Shown here: piece after piece, positions 8,134 through 17,400 of the stretch
How positions within the stretch are numbered: the first letter of the stretch is position 1
Layout of the letters: each line of letters begins with the position of its first letter
DNA from: Oleidesulfovibrio alaskensis DSM 16109
GTDB taxonomy: Bacteria; Desulfobacterota; Desulfovibrionia; Desulfovibrionales; Desulfovibrionaceae
NCBI RefSeq assembly: GCF_000482745.1
Contig: NZ_AXWQ01000018.1
Coordinates: 1-41,473 of the forward strand
Length of the DNA stretch: 41,473 nucleotides
Direction: 5' to 3'
Translations under genes and position numbers: made by a program
The notes under the pieces: model-generated
What the model was told of the DNA's origin: nothing
Database searches by the model: none
Seen by the model: only the letters and a program-made list of their open reading frames with translations

Positions 8134-8913
8134 ATGCAGAGCGCAAACAACAACGAAAAGCTGGTGTTCGATGTGCCCGAGGTGATGGCCGACCGTCCCA
8201 CGCACTACTGCCCCGGTTGCCACCATGGTGTGGCGCACCGGCTTGTGGCCGAAGTGCTGACAGAAATGGGACTGGTGCAGGACACGCTGTGCATCGGGTC
8301 CATCGGCTGCTCCGTTTTTATATACAATTATCTCGACGTGGACGCGGTGGAAGCGCCGCACGGCCGTGCTCCGGCCGTTGCCACGGGCGCCAAACGCGCG
8401 CGCAAGGACAAGTTTGTCTTTACCTATCAGGGCGACGGCGACCTTGCTTCCATCGGACTGGCCGAAATAGTACACGCTGCAAACCGCGGCGAGCGTATTT
8501 CCGTGGTGTTTGTGAACAACACCGTATACGGCATGACCGGCGGTCAGATGGCCCCCACCACGCTGGTGGGACAGAAGACCACAACCTGCCCGGGCGGGCG
8601 TTGTGCCGAGCACGAAGGTCTGCCCATCAAGATGACGGAAATCATCGCCGGTCTGGGCGGAACCGCCTATGCGGCCCGTGTTTCGCTCGATTCCGTAAAG
8701 CATATCCGCGAAGCCAAGCGCGCACTGCGCAAGGCGTTTGAAATGCAGACCAACAACATTGGTTTCGGTTTTGTTGAAATGCTGTCGGCATGCCCCACCA
8801 ACTGGCATATGGATGCGGTTTCCGCCAACAGGCGCATAGCGGAGGAGATGATCCCCTACTTCCCGCTGGGAGTATACAAAGACGTCACCGCCGAAGCGGA
8901 TGGAAAGGAGTAA
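8134..8913 (+). CDS. 2-oxoacid:ferredoxin oxidoreductase beta subunit (thiamine diphosphate binding)
   Basis: 259 aa. The N-terminal HYCPGCHHG provides two of the cluster cysteines. The thiamine diphosphate motif is YQGDGDLASIGLAEIVHAANRGERISVVFVNNTVYGMTGGQMAPTT, ending in the Asn pair of the GDG-X(n)-NN pattern. This is the family of KorB/VorA-type beta subunits in four-gene operons. GGGGAGG lies seven bases before ATG 8134, and the gap to the alpha gene is three bases. It forms the catalytic heart together with the alpha subunit. Confidence 0.93.
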   Translation: MQSANNNEKLVFDVPEVMADRPTHYCPGCHHGVAHRLVAEVLTEMGLVQDTLCIGSIGCSVFIYNYLDVDAVEAPHGRAPAVATGAKRARKDKFVFTYQGDGDLASIGLAEIVHAANRGERISVVFVNNTVYGMTGGQMAPTTLVGQKTTTCPGGRCAEHEGLPIKMTEIIAGLGGTAYAARVSLDSVKHIREAKRALRKAFEMQTNNIGFGFVEMLSACPTNWHMDAVSANRRIAEEMIPYFPLGVYKDVTAEADGKE

Positions 8914-8917
8914 GCCA

Positions 8918-9469
8918 ATGAGTCTGTATCAGGACGTCATCATTGCGGGCTTCGGCGGTCAGGGCGTGATGCTGATAGGCAACCTGCTGGCATACGCCGG
9001 TATGGAAAGCGGTCTGAACGTGACCTATATTCCCGTGTATGGTCCGGAAATGCGGGGCGGTACGGCAAACTGCACCGTGGTGGTATCTGACGAGGAAATC
9101 GGCTCGCCCATTATCCAGCGTCCCGCCAGCCTCATCATCATGAACCAGCCGTCCATGGACAAGTTCCAGCCCACGATGCAGGACGGCGGCGTGCTGCTTA
9201 TCAACTCTTCGCTGGTGGATGTTTCGCAGGCCCAAAGCCGAGTGAAGTCCTACGGCGTGCCCGCAAATGAAATAGCGGATAAGCTGGGCAACACGCGTAT
9301 GGCCAACATGGTGGCTTTGGGCGGCTATGTGCAGGCCACGGGAGTGCTTGATCTGGAAGTGGTTAAAAAGAGCCTTTCCAGCGTTATTTCAAGTCATTAT
9401 GCACATCTTATCCCTAAAAACGCCGAGGCGCTGCAGGCCGGTGCCGATCATGTGGCTGCAATGATGTAG
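8918..9469 (+). CDS. 2-oxoacid:ferredoxin oxidoreductase gamma subunit
   Basis: 183 aa. GFGGQGVMLIGNLLAYAGM at residues 11-29, then YGPEMRGGTANCTVVVSDEEIGSPI and the region NQPSMDKFQP, are the signatures of the gamma (KorC/PorC-like) subunit, which helps bind CoA. AAAGGAG sits just before ATG 8918; the in-frame ATG at 8900 overlaps the beta gene and lacks a site. It is the last gene of the operon and is followed by the parS-like palindrome and a strong terminator. Confidence 0.93.
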   Translation: MSLYQDVIIAGFGGQGVMLIGNLLAYAGMESGLNVTYIPVYGPEMRGGTANCTVVVSDEEIGSPIIQRPASLIIMNQPSMDKFQPTMQDGGVLLINSSLVDVSQAQSRVKSYGVPANEIADKLGNTRMANMVALGGYVQATGVLDLEVVKKSLSSVISSHYAHLIPKNAEALQAGADHVAAMM

Positions 9470-9486
9470 CCCGCTGCGGAAATTGA

Positions 9487-9502
9487 CGTTTCACGTGAAA
9501 CG
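9487..9502. promoter_or_regulatory. parS-like 16-bp palindrome (possible ParB/Spo0J binding site)
   Basis: CGTTTCACGTGAAACG is a perfect 16-bp palindrome. Fourteen of its bases, including the whole inner GTTTCACGTGAAAC, equal the widely conserved parS consensus TGTTTCACGTGAAACA. It lies 17 bases after the gamma subunit stop and just before the operon terminator. parS sites usually cluster near the replication origin and load ParB for chromosome segregation. No parA/parB gene is in the window. Confidence 0.6.
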
Positions 9503-9515
9503 CTGATGACTGTAC

Positions 9516-9551
9516 AGCCGCCCGCATGGATTCATGCGGGCGGCTTTTTTT
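9516..9551 (+). terminator. Terminator of the oxidoreductase operon
   Basis: A long perfect stem, AGCCGCCCGCATG (9516-9528) and CATGCGGGCGGCT (9533-9545), with a GATT loop, followed by a run of about eight T. Strong intrinsic terminator on the plus strand only. Confidence 0.92.
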
Positions 9552-9705
9552 ATGTACCGGGTGAATGTGCAGCGGCTGCGGGGCTGAACGACGCATAATG
9601 CGAAGCTGCCTGCGGCGGAAGTGCAATTTGCGGTATGGCACCAGCCCTGCGGCTGTTGCCGTGCTGCGGGGTGCCCGAGCGCAGGCCGGCACTTGCGGCA
9701 GGTGC

Positions 9706-10575
9706 CTACAGCAGGCTGCCCTGTTCCGGCCGGGGCGGCTGCCATACGCGGACAGAGCGTTCCATGCCGCAGGCCGCCGTGCAGCGGTCCACTATTCTGT
9801 TCAGCTGTGCGGCGGCAGGAGACATGCAGACATATCTGTCGCCGTAGCGGCGCCTGTACTGCCGCGCCATGCCGGGAAAAAGATGTTCCAGCCGGAGCAG
9901 GTAGTGTTCGCGGCAGGCATCGCGCAGCGTCATGCCCGGCCAGAAGAGCACATATGCCGCACCGGCGTCAGCCGCGCAGCGTACAAGGCGGGTGATGTCG
10001 CGGGGCGAGTCGGTGATGAAAGGCAGTACCGGCATGAGGGTGATGCCGGCGTATACACCGGCAGCGCGCAGCGCGGCCAGAGCCTTGAACCTCATGGACG
10101 GCGGCGGGGCGTGCGGCTCTATGGCGGCGGCCAGCCCGTCGTCCGGCGTGGTCACGGTTATGCTGACAGCCCCGAAGGTACGTTGTGCCTGCGCAAGCAG
10201 GTCTGCATCGCGGGTTACAAGGGTACCTTTAGTTATCACATGCACCCCGAATCCGTGCCGGATGAGCAGCTTCAGCGCAGAACGGGTGAGCTGCTCTTCT
10301 TTTTCCTGCGGCAGATACGGGTCGTGCATGGAGCCTGTGACCACGGTTCCCCGGGCACGTTTGGAAACTACTTCATGCCAGAGGATTTCCAGTGCATGAC
10401 GTTTTGCTCGTATGTGCTCCAGCCTGCCGATGCCGTAGCAGTTGCTGCGGGTGTCGCAGTAGATGCAGCCGTGGGGACAGCCGCGGTACAGGTTCATGGT
10501 GTAATGTCCGCCGAAAAGCGCGTCCGGCGCGTTTTTCACGCGGGCAAGGATGGTGCGGGCCGCTATGTATTCCAT
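9706..10575 (-). CDS. Radical SAM protein of the spore-photoproduct-lyase-like family
   Basis: 289 aa from ATG 10575. This start is chosen because the protein then begins MEYIAARTIL, as family members begin with an EYI.AKTIL motif; the frame is open to a GTG at 10683 that would overlap the neighbouring gene. The radical SAM cluster motif is YRGCPHGCIYCDTRSNCY (CxxxCxxC) at about residues 33-50. GTVVTGSMHDPYLPQE and LIRHGFGVHVITKGTLVTRD follow, with LMPVLPFITDSP further on. The Bacillus homologues of this wording are uncharacterised SPL-family radical SAM proteins. The lack of the spore photoproduct lyase catalytic details means DNA repair is not established. It follows the universal stress gene by 92 bases on the same strand. 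Confidence 0.85.
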   Translation of the reverse strand: MEYIAARTILARVKNAPDALFGGHYTMNLYRGCPHGCIYCDTRSNCYGIGRLEHIRAKRHALEILWHEVVSKRARGTVVTGSMHDPYLPQEKEEQLTRSALKLLIRHGFGVHVITKGTLVTRDADLLAQAQRTFGAVSITVTTPDDGLAAAIEPHAPPPSMRFKALAALRAAGVYAGITLMPVLPFITDSPRDITRLVRCAADAGAAYVLFWPGMTLRDACREHYLLRLEHLFPGMARQYRRRYGDRYVCMSPAAAQLNRIVDRCTAACGMERSVRVWQPPRPEQGSLL

Positions 10576-10667
10576 ACCGTCTGTATGCACCTGCGGCCGC
10601 AAAGGAGCAATGCGCGGCGGGGCAACGCATGACCGGACAATATGCGCGTGCGGTGTGAAGGGTGCTG

Positions 10668-11609
10668 TCAGCAGCACAGACACAGGGCGCTGCTGCGCAG
10701 CCTGCGGAACAGTTTGTCCGCCACGGAACCCATCATGAGATGTTCAAGAATGCCGGACCCCATGCCGCGCCTGCCGGAAACCACCAGCCCGAAGTCGCCT
10801 TCGAGCGAAAGCCGCAGGATTGCTTCTACCACATTGCCGTGGGTGACCACGTTGGTGGAGATGCGGTGCGCCGCAATGCCCTGCCCTTCCATGATCTGCC
10901 TGCACTGTTTGAACAGCATGCCGCTGTCTGTCAGGCCGCACGGCGTTGCACGGCAGACGCGCAGCAGCGTGAATTTGTGGGGGCTGTCACTGCCCAGCAG
11001 GCTGGCGATATGATGTACCGCGTTGAACGCCGAGGCGGAGCCGTCCACACAGATGAGCACTTCCTTTGAATCACGCGCCTGCGGCGGACAGAGCCACAGC
11101 GGCACCACGCACGACTGTTTGACCATTTCACTGGTGATGTCCGGAGTGCCTTCCAGCATGTTTTCCAGCCATGTGCGGCCGCGGTTGCCCAGCACAATGG
11201 CCGCATGGCCTCCTGTAGTGCCCTGATGCAGGATGTCCCAGTCCATGGAGACGGAATCAGGCACGGCGCACAGCCGGATGCGCTGTTCGTGTACTCCGGC
11301 CTGCAGCAGCATGGTTCTGGCCTGCTCCAGACTTTCATTGCCCAGGGCCAGATGGCGGTGGAACTCTTTTTCGTCCATGCCTGCCTCGCCCATGACAAGC
11401 CCGTAAGGGCCGATGCTTTTATAGCGTCTGGGCGGGGCCACATACAGCAGTGTAATGCCGATGGACGGCGAATCGTGCAGAAAGCGGGCAGCAAACTCCG
11501 CCGCATGCAGCTGGGCAGGCGTTTCGCTGACGGTCACCAGCACGTCTCGTCTGGGGACCGGTGGTATGGGCGGTATGGTGCGTCCGCCGGATGGCTGTGA
11601 TACACGCAT
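10668..11609 (-). CDS. Tandem-domain universal stress protein
   Basis: 313 aa, two UspA domains. The first (about 20-160) begins RRDVLVTVSETPAQLHAAEFAARFL and has VLGNRGRTWLENMLEGTPDITSEMVKQS. The second (about 170-313) begins KEVLICVDGSASAFNAVHHIASLLG and ends with the ATP-binding loop SGRRGMGSGILEHLMMGSVADKLFRR. The second domain therefore looks able to bind ATP. The first has a less perfect version (GNRGRTW...GTPDITSEM). GGAG lies eight bases before ATG 11609. Such proteins aid survival under energy or redox stress. The gene is divergent from an alcohol dehydrogenase across a 340-bp gap. Confidence 0.9.
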   Translation of the reverse strand: MRVSQPSGGRTIPPIPPVPRRDVLVTVSETPAQLHAAEFAARFLHDSPSIGITLLYVAPPRRYKSIGPYGLVMGEAGMDEKEFHRHLALGNESLEQARTMLLQAGVHEQRIRLCAVPDSVSMDWDILHQGTTGGHAAIVLGNRGRTWLENMLEGTPDITSEMVKQSCVVPLWLCPPQARDSKEVLICVDGSASAFNAVHHIASLLGSDSPHKFTLLRVCRATPCGLTDSGMLFKQCRQIMEGQGIAAHRISTNVVTHGNVVEAILRLSLEGDFGLVVSGRRGMGSGILEHLMMGSVADKLFRRLRSSALCLCC

Positions 11610-11949
11610 GATTCACACTCCGTAACAGGTACTGGCGTCATGTGCCGGTATCACGCTCCCCGAAGCAGGGGGCGTAACATGCCGGTATTTACGCGATATG
11701 TGACTATACGGATACTCAACGGAAAAGCAAACCCTGTCGCAGGCTGATTCATGGCAGGCAGCCCTGCGCCGTGTCAGCGTATCTCCGGAGGGTGCGGGCA
11801 TATGTTATGCGCGGGACGGGTGACGGGGCGCAGCCGATAGGATACAGTGGAGCGTTATCGTATAAATGTTCCGGCATGGGCCGCTGGACGGGCCGTATGT
11901 GTCCGGCTGTGTCGTGCTGTCAGGCCGGTTTTCACAGGAGGTTTTCAGC
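11610..11949. other. Divergent intergenic region (universal stress gene / alcohol dehydrogenase)
   Basis: 340 bases without a supported gene. It should hold two promoters. TATAAA at 11871-11876 is a possible -10 of the dehydrogenase but I see no good -35. A near sigma-54 motif (TGGCAGGCAGCCCTGC, 11752-11767) has a one-base spacing error and was not called. No Rex-type TTGTGAA...TTCACAA site is visible. Confidence 0.35.
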
Positions 11950-13110
11950 ATGCTTGATTTTGATTTCCACAACCCTACCCGCATTGTTTTCGGCAAAGAC
12001 AGACTGGCGGAGCTTGATACGCTGGTTCCTGCCGGTGCCACTGTGCTTGTTCTGTACGGCGGGGGCAGTGTCCGCCGGTTCGGCACGCTGGACAAGGTGC
12101 GGGCTGCCCTTGAAAACGGCAGAACCGTTCACGAGTTCGGCGGCATTGAACCCAACCCGCGGTACGAAACACTGCTGAAGGCGGTGGAAAAGGTCCGCAG
12201 TGAAGGTGTGGATTTTCTGCTGGCTGTGGGGGGCGGTTCCGTAATGGACGGGACAAAGTTTGTGTCGCTGGCATCGGTGCATGACGGTGATCCTGAGTCG
12301 CTGCTGTACCACGGCTTTGCCGGTGTGCCCGCCGCAAAAGCTCTGCCGCTGGGATGCGTGGTAACGCTGCCCGCCACCGGTTCTGAAATGAACATGGGAG
12401 GAGTTATCAGCAAGGGTGACGGAAAGTTCCCCGTACTCTGCCCGCTTACCTTCCCGAAGTTTTCGATTCTTGATCCCACGCTTACCTACTCGCTGCCTGC
12501 CAGACAGGTGGCAAACGGAGTGGTGGACACCTTTGTCCATGTTATGGAGCAGTATCTCACCTTTCCCGTGGAAGGACGCTTTCAGGACAGAACCTCGGAA
12601 GGCATCCTGCTGACCCTTATTGAAATCGGACGTTACACCATTGATCACCCCGAAGATTATGATGCCCGTGCGAACCTTGTATGGTGCGCAACCATGGGGT
12701 TGAACGGCCTTATCGGTTCCGGCGTGCCGCAGGACTGGGCAACCCATATGATCGGGCACGAGATTACGTCTCTTTACGGGCTTGATCACGGCCAGACGCT
12801 GGCCATCATTCTGCCTGCCCTGATGGATGTGCGCCGCGATGCCAAACGCGAAAAGCTGCTGCAGTATGCCGAGCGCATCTGGAACATCACCGGAGGCACA
12901 GACGATGAGCGCATTGATGCCGCCATTGCCCGGACAAGAGCCTTCTTTGAGTCTCTGGGCGTTAAAACCAGACTTTCCGACCATAAGCTCGGCGTTGAGC
13001 ATTTCGACGCTGTAATCAAGGGTCTGGAAGCAAAAGGCCTGACAGCTATGTCCGAGCGCGGCGACCAGACGCTGGAAGTAAGCCGGAACGTTCTGAAGGC
13101 TGCCCTGTAG
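11950..13110 (+). CDS. Iron-containing (group III) alcohol dehydrogenase, YqhD/BDH-like
   Basis: 386 aa, the usual length. It reversibly reduces aldehydes to alcohols with NAD(P)H. The nucleotide-binding loop is YGGGSVRR (36-43), and GGGSVMDGTK (94-103) is the family signature. Metal ligands appear intact: D193, H197, H266 and H280, the same spacing as D194/H198/H267/H281 of E. coli YqhD. Blocks PATGSEMN and the GLDHGQTLAIILPAL motif are present. AGGAGG lies seven bases before ATG 11950. The frame is open back to 11866 but without family similarity. It is monocistronic, closed by a strong terminator. Metal (Fe or Zn) and preferred coenzyme are not certain. Confidence 0.93.
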   Translation: MLDFDFHNPTRIVFGKDRLAELDTLVPAGATVLVLYGGGSVRRFGTLDKVRAALENGRTVHEFGGIEPNPRYETLLKAVEKVRSEGVDFLLAVGGGSVMDGTKFVSLASVHDGDPESLLYHGFAGVPAAKALPLGCVVTLPATGSEMNMGGVISKGDGKFPVLCPLTFPKFSILDPTLTYSLPARQVANGVVDTFVHVMEQYLTFPVEGRFQDRTSEGILLTLIEIGRYTIDHPEDYDARANLVWCATMGLNGLIGSGVPQDWATHMIGHEITSLYGLDHGQTLAIILPALMDVRRDAKREKLLQYAERIWNITGGTDDERIDAAIARTRAFFESLGVKTRLSDHKLGVEHFDAVIKGLEAKGLTAMSERGDQTLEVSRNVLKAAL

Positions 13111-13140
13111 CGTCCATCGGACAGGATGATTACGCATAGT

Positions 13141-13180
13141 AAACAGCCCGCCGGCCATGTGGCCGGCGGGCTGTTTTTTT
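13141..13180 (+). terminator. Terminator of the alcohol dehydrogenase gene
   Basis: A very long near-perfect stem (AAACAGCCCGCCGGCCA, 13141-13157, with 13160-13176) and a two-base loop, ending in seven T. The AAAC/GTTT base makes it work in principle in the other direction too, but nothing is transcribed that way here. Confidence 0.92.
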
Positions 13181-13530
13181 GTCCTTATGGGGCTTTTTTC
13201 ACAGCTATTGTTGTGTGCACAGTTGCTCGGTTGCACCTGTCGAATAGGAATAAAAAGGGTTGTCGGATGCTGCCCCTTTATTTGGCATTGAAAATAATTT
13301 TTGTTATCAACTCCAGAATAGAATCAAAGCTATTGCCAATGTGAGGGTGCGTTGAAAGTTGAGGAAATGGCCGCTCAGAGTGCATGTTGCGGGGCAAAAG
13401 ATGGTTTGGGCGAAGATGGAACCAGCGTGTTTTATGTCGATAACTAAACAGCTTATGGTAAAGGTACAGAACATGTGCTGTTGCTGTTTCTGATACAAAA
13501 ATCAATCTTTCACGGGAACTTCATATAATT
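13181..13530. other. AT-rich non-coding stretch upstream of the signal-peptidase-like gene
   Basis: About 350 bases with clearly lower GC than the surroundings, full of A/T tracts (for example around 13285-13325) and no supported gene, repeat or RNA. It presumably includes the promoter of the gene at 13531. The composition change is one reason to suspect foreign origin for this patch. Confidence 0.4.
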
Positions 13531-14262
13531 ATGTCAAATGTCCTGTTGGCTTTATTGTCATTTGTTGTTCCGGGGGCAGGTCAGATAGTTAAGGGAAAAG
13601 TGTCTAAGGCCCTGATTCTGGCATCAGGCAGCTCAGCCGGTTATTTTGTTTTGAACGCTGCCGTGGCACTAAGCAATGACCGGTACTTGGCGCTGGTCGT
13701 TTTTGTAGTGCTGCTGGATACTGCCATCCGCTTATACTCCGCTGTTGACGCAGCGCGTCTGAATAAAGCTGCAGATGCGAAAGGTAGTGCAGGGAAATGG
13801 TCAAGGCTGGCGCTTGTTGCGGGGCTTGCAGCGGCAACTCTCGGACCGGGCAGAGAATTTCCTGCGGGTAGATTACATGCATTTTCCATAGCCTCCGGCA
13901 GTACGATGTTGTCGCCAGAGCTTGAGGCAGGAACAGCGCTATTGGGCGTCCCGTATCAATACTGGGAGCAAGAGCCTGTCAAAGGTGATTTTGTGATAAT
14001 TGAGCAAAAAACAACAGGCCCTTTTAGCAAGAGTCCTTTTATATTACAGGTTCATGGCGTTGCGGGCGAAAAATGCCCTGCGTCTGTCTGCACGCGCTCA
14101 GGAACGTTTGCTGACGCAGGCGATGGTTACCTGATACCCAAGGGGCACTATGTTGTCGGTGCCCGTAATCCGCAAAACTTTCAGACTCTCGTTTCTGAAA
14201 AGGAAATAACGGCAAAAGCCGGATACGTGTACTGGCCCCTGAACAAGATGCGCAAGCTGTGA
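13531..14262 (+). CDS. S26 signal-peptidase-like membrane protein with altered catalytic motifs
   Basis: 243 aa. The N-terminal part has SFVVPGAGQIVKGKVSKALIL (residues 10-30) and two or three TM helices (about 1-20, 27-48, 52-70), followed by one at about 92-104. The C-terminal half resembles the signal peptidase fold. FSIASGSTMLSPELEAG (118-134) stands where S26 enzymes have the GxSMxPTL serine motif, with an extra residue splitting Ser and Met. YLIPKGHYVVGARNPQN (200-216) stands for the box that ends in GDNR. The usual KRVxGxPGD lysine box appears as LQVHGVAGE, without the catalytic lysine. So it is a divergent or inactive relative; an alternative metal-free role is unknown. The start site is weak (only GGGAAC upstream), and an alternative start is possible. 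Local composition is AT-richer than neighbours. Confidence 0.6.
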   Translation: MSNVLLALLSFVVPGAGQIVKGKVSKALILASGSSAGYFVLNAAVALSNDRYLALVVFVVLLDTAIRLYSAVDAARLNKAADAKGSAGKWSRLALVAGLAAATLGPGREFPAGRLHAFSIASGSTMLSPELEAGTALLGVPYQYWEQEPVKGDFVIIEQKTTGPFSKSPFILQVHGVAGEKCPASVCTRSGTFADAGDGYLIPKGHYVVGARNPQNFQTLVSEKEITAKAGYVYWPLNKMRKL

Positions 14263-14390
14263 TCTGATGGCAGCTGGCTGCGCCGTATACAGGCTGCAGT
14301 ATGCGGGCAACCTTCGCAGATATAAACTCCGGCAAGGCTGCCGGCATGCACAGGCATGATTGTCTTGATAGGTTTGTAAGGTTTCCGACT

Positions 14391-14422
14391 GATAAAAAAA
14401 AGGCTCCTTTTCAGGAGCCTTT
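14391..14422 (-). terminator. Terminator of putA
   Basis: A 10-bp stem (AAAGGCTCCT, 14399-14408, with AGGAGCCTTT, 14413-14422). Reading on the minus strand it leads into an eight-base T run. It is 34 bases past the putA stop. It may also weakly stop plus-strand transcripts of the gene at 13531. Confidence 0.88.
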
Positions 14423-14455
14423 CATGTTTGTTTTTCTTACCGGATCGTACCCGCG

Positions 14456-17400
14456 TTATACAATCCAGTCGTCGTCTTCTTCGATGGGGGTGAATCCGCG
14501 GCGCATGGTGTTTTCCGTCACTACGCGCGGGTCCATGAACTGCAGCAGGTAGTCGGGGCCGCCGGTCTTTGAGCCGACACCGGAAAGCTTGAAGCCGCCG
14601 AATGCCTGCCGTTCCACCAGCGCGCCGGTGCTGCCCTTGTTCAGGTACAGGTTGCCCACGCGGAATTCTTTGCGGGCTTTTTCGAGATGTTCCGGACTGC
14701 GCGAGAACACGCCGCCGGTCAGGGCAAACCGGGTGCCGTTGGCGATTTCCAGCGCTTCTTCAAAGGTGGAGGCCCGCATGACGCCGAGCACGGGACCGAA
14801 TATTTCTTCCTGCGCTATGCGGCTGTCGGGAGTAATGTCGGCAACCACGGTAAGCGGCACATAGCAGCCACGCGCGGGAATATCGTCGCGCGAAACCAGT
14901 ATGGTGCCTTCTTCTCTGGCTATTTCAATGTATCTGCCGACGTTTTTCTGCAGCGAGGCATCGGCCAGCGGGCCCATGTAGTTTGCCGGATCTTCTGCCG
15001 GTCCTATCTTCAGGTCGTTGCAGGCTTCGACCAGCCGCTTCACAAAGCGGTCGTATATGGGGTCCAGCACGATGACCCGCGAGCAGGCGGAGCACTTCTG
15101 CCCCTGAAAGCCGAATGCCGAATAAATGACCTGCAGCACGGCCTCGTCAAGGTCGGCATCGTCATCAATGATAATGGCGTTTTTACCGCCCATTTCGGCG
15201 ATGACGCGTTTGCAGTGGTGTTGTCCGGGCTGTACAACGGCCGCTTTTTCCTGAATGCGCAGGCCTACTTCCATGGATCCGGTAAAGCAGATCATGTTGA
15301 TTGCGGGGTGTTCGACAAGATAATCGCCCATGACCGAGCTGCGTCCGGGGCAGTAGTTGAATACGCCGTCGGGCAGTCCTGCTTCGCGGAAGACCTCTGT
15401 CAGGTTGTAGCCGATGCGCGCGGCAATGCCGGATGGTTTGTAAATGACCGGATTGCCCGTCACTATGGCCGCAGAAGCCATGCCGATGGAGATGGCAAAG
15501 GGAAAGTTCCACGGCGAGATGACGGCGGCAATGCCTTTGGGCTGGTAGAACAGGTGGTTGTGTTCGCCGGGGGCGCGGCCCATGCGGCGGGGCCTGCCCA
15601 GCCGGAGCATTTCGCGGGCATAGTATTCCATAAAGTCTATGCCTTCGCCCACATCGTGGTATGCCTGATCCCACTGTTTGCCCACTTCAAGAATCTGCCA
15701 TGCGGACAGCCTGTAGGCGCTTCTGCGTGCGGCGTCCGCGGCCTTGAACAGGTAGTTGGCGCGGTCTTCGGGTGACACATCGCGCCAGATGTGAAACGCC
15801 CTGCCCGCCGCCTCGATGGCCGCATCGATTTCCGCTATGCCCGCCTGACATACATCGGCGAGTTTTTCATCGGGGTCGGCCGGATTGGTCGTTGGCATGG
15901 TGTCCTGCGTGAACACTTCTTTACCGCCGATGAACAGAGGCACGGTGCCGCCTGCGGCGGCGCGTACCTCGGCTATGGCCCGCGGAAAGGCGGCCCGCTG
16001 TTCGGGTATGGTGAAGTCTATCATGGGATCATTGCGGAACGGCGGAATGCCTCCCGTGCCGGAAGGCTCCACCGGTGCCGGACGGGCTGCCAGCTCGCGC
16101 TGCAGGGTCAGCTCCGGATTTTCAAGCAGCCGCTCCATGTCGGTGCCGTCGGCAAAGCTCTGTCGCAGAAATGATTCGTTGGCTGTGTTTTCCAGCAGGC
16201 GGCGCACCAGATATGCCATGCCCGGAATAAGCTCGCCGTAGGGGCAGTACAGCCGCACCCTGCCCGCCACATTCAGCAGGCCTTTGCGGACCGGTTCGGC
16301 CATGCCGTACAACACCTGAAATTCGTATCGTGTTTCGGGCACGCCCAGCTGGCGGGCTGTTTCCATGGTGGCGGCAATGGTGCGGATATTGTGCGAACCG
16401 CAGGCGAAGTAGCAGATGTCGCTGTTTTCAAGAATGGTGCGGGCCATGCGTTCAAAACACATGTCGGACTGTGGTTTGTGCACCCATACGGGAATGTCCC
16501 AGCCGTTCTGTTTGGCTATGACGGTTTCGGCGTCCCAGTAAGCGCCCTTAACCAGCCGGATGGCAATGGGCAGCTTTTCGGTGCGGGCCCAGTGCAGCAG
16601 GTCGGCAAGATCTTTTTCCGATTCACGCAGATAGGCCTGCAGCACGATGGAAAGATGCGGATAATGACGGAATTCCGGCTCGCTGCGCAGTCTGCGGTAC
16701 AGTTCAAGCGTCATTTCCTTGTATTTCAGCGCTTCCATGTCAATGCACAGAAAGCCGTTCATTTCTACAACCTTGCGGTACACGGGCACAAGGCGCTTCA
16801 TGATGCCCTGCACCGAGCCTTCTATATCCACTGGTTTGGCCTGTGAATACAGTGCGGAAGGCTTGATGGATACGTTGACTCTGGGGGTGCAGCCCCAGTC
16901 TGTGTCCGTGTCCGGTCCGGGACCTTTCAGGGGCGACCATTTGTCCTGTTCTCTGGCCAGCGCGTCAAGCACCTCCAGATAGCCGTCGCGATAGGCGTCG
17001 GCCTCTTCCTCGTTCACAGTCGCTTCGCCCAGCAGGTCCACGGTAAAGGCAAAACCGTCTTTGCGCAGTTTGGCTATGGATTTGACGGCTTCTTTGGCGT
17101 TCTGGCCGATGATGAACTGCCGGCCCATGTTTTCAATGTTGGAGCGGATGGTTTTTTCCATCAGCATGGCGGTCAGTTTGCCGCCTATGCCGGCTTTTCC
17201 GGCTCCCCATTTGAGCACTGCGGGCACGTCGCCGCCTTCGGCGAAGTATTCGCGGATATGCCGCGAAAGAGATTCCGAGGTGTTCAGATACGGGAAAACG
17301 TCGACAAACCGGAAAAGCTGGACTTTGAAGTCTTCATTTTTCATGGCCCAGTCCATGACTTTGCCGGTCCACCATCCCTTGTTGAAGATGGACGGAGCTT

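Noticed and set aside
10575..10683. Extended GTG start for the radical SAM gene at 10683
   Set aside because: It overlaps the universal stress gene end, lacks a ribosome site, and the homologous start motif EYI.A.TIL begins at 10575.
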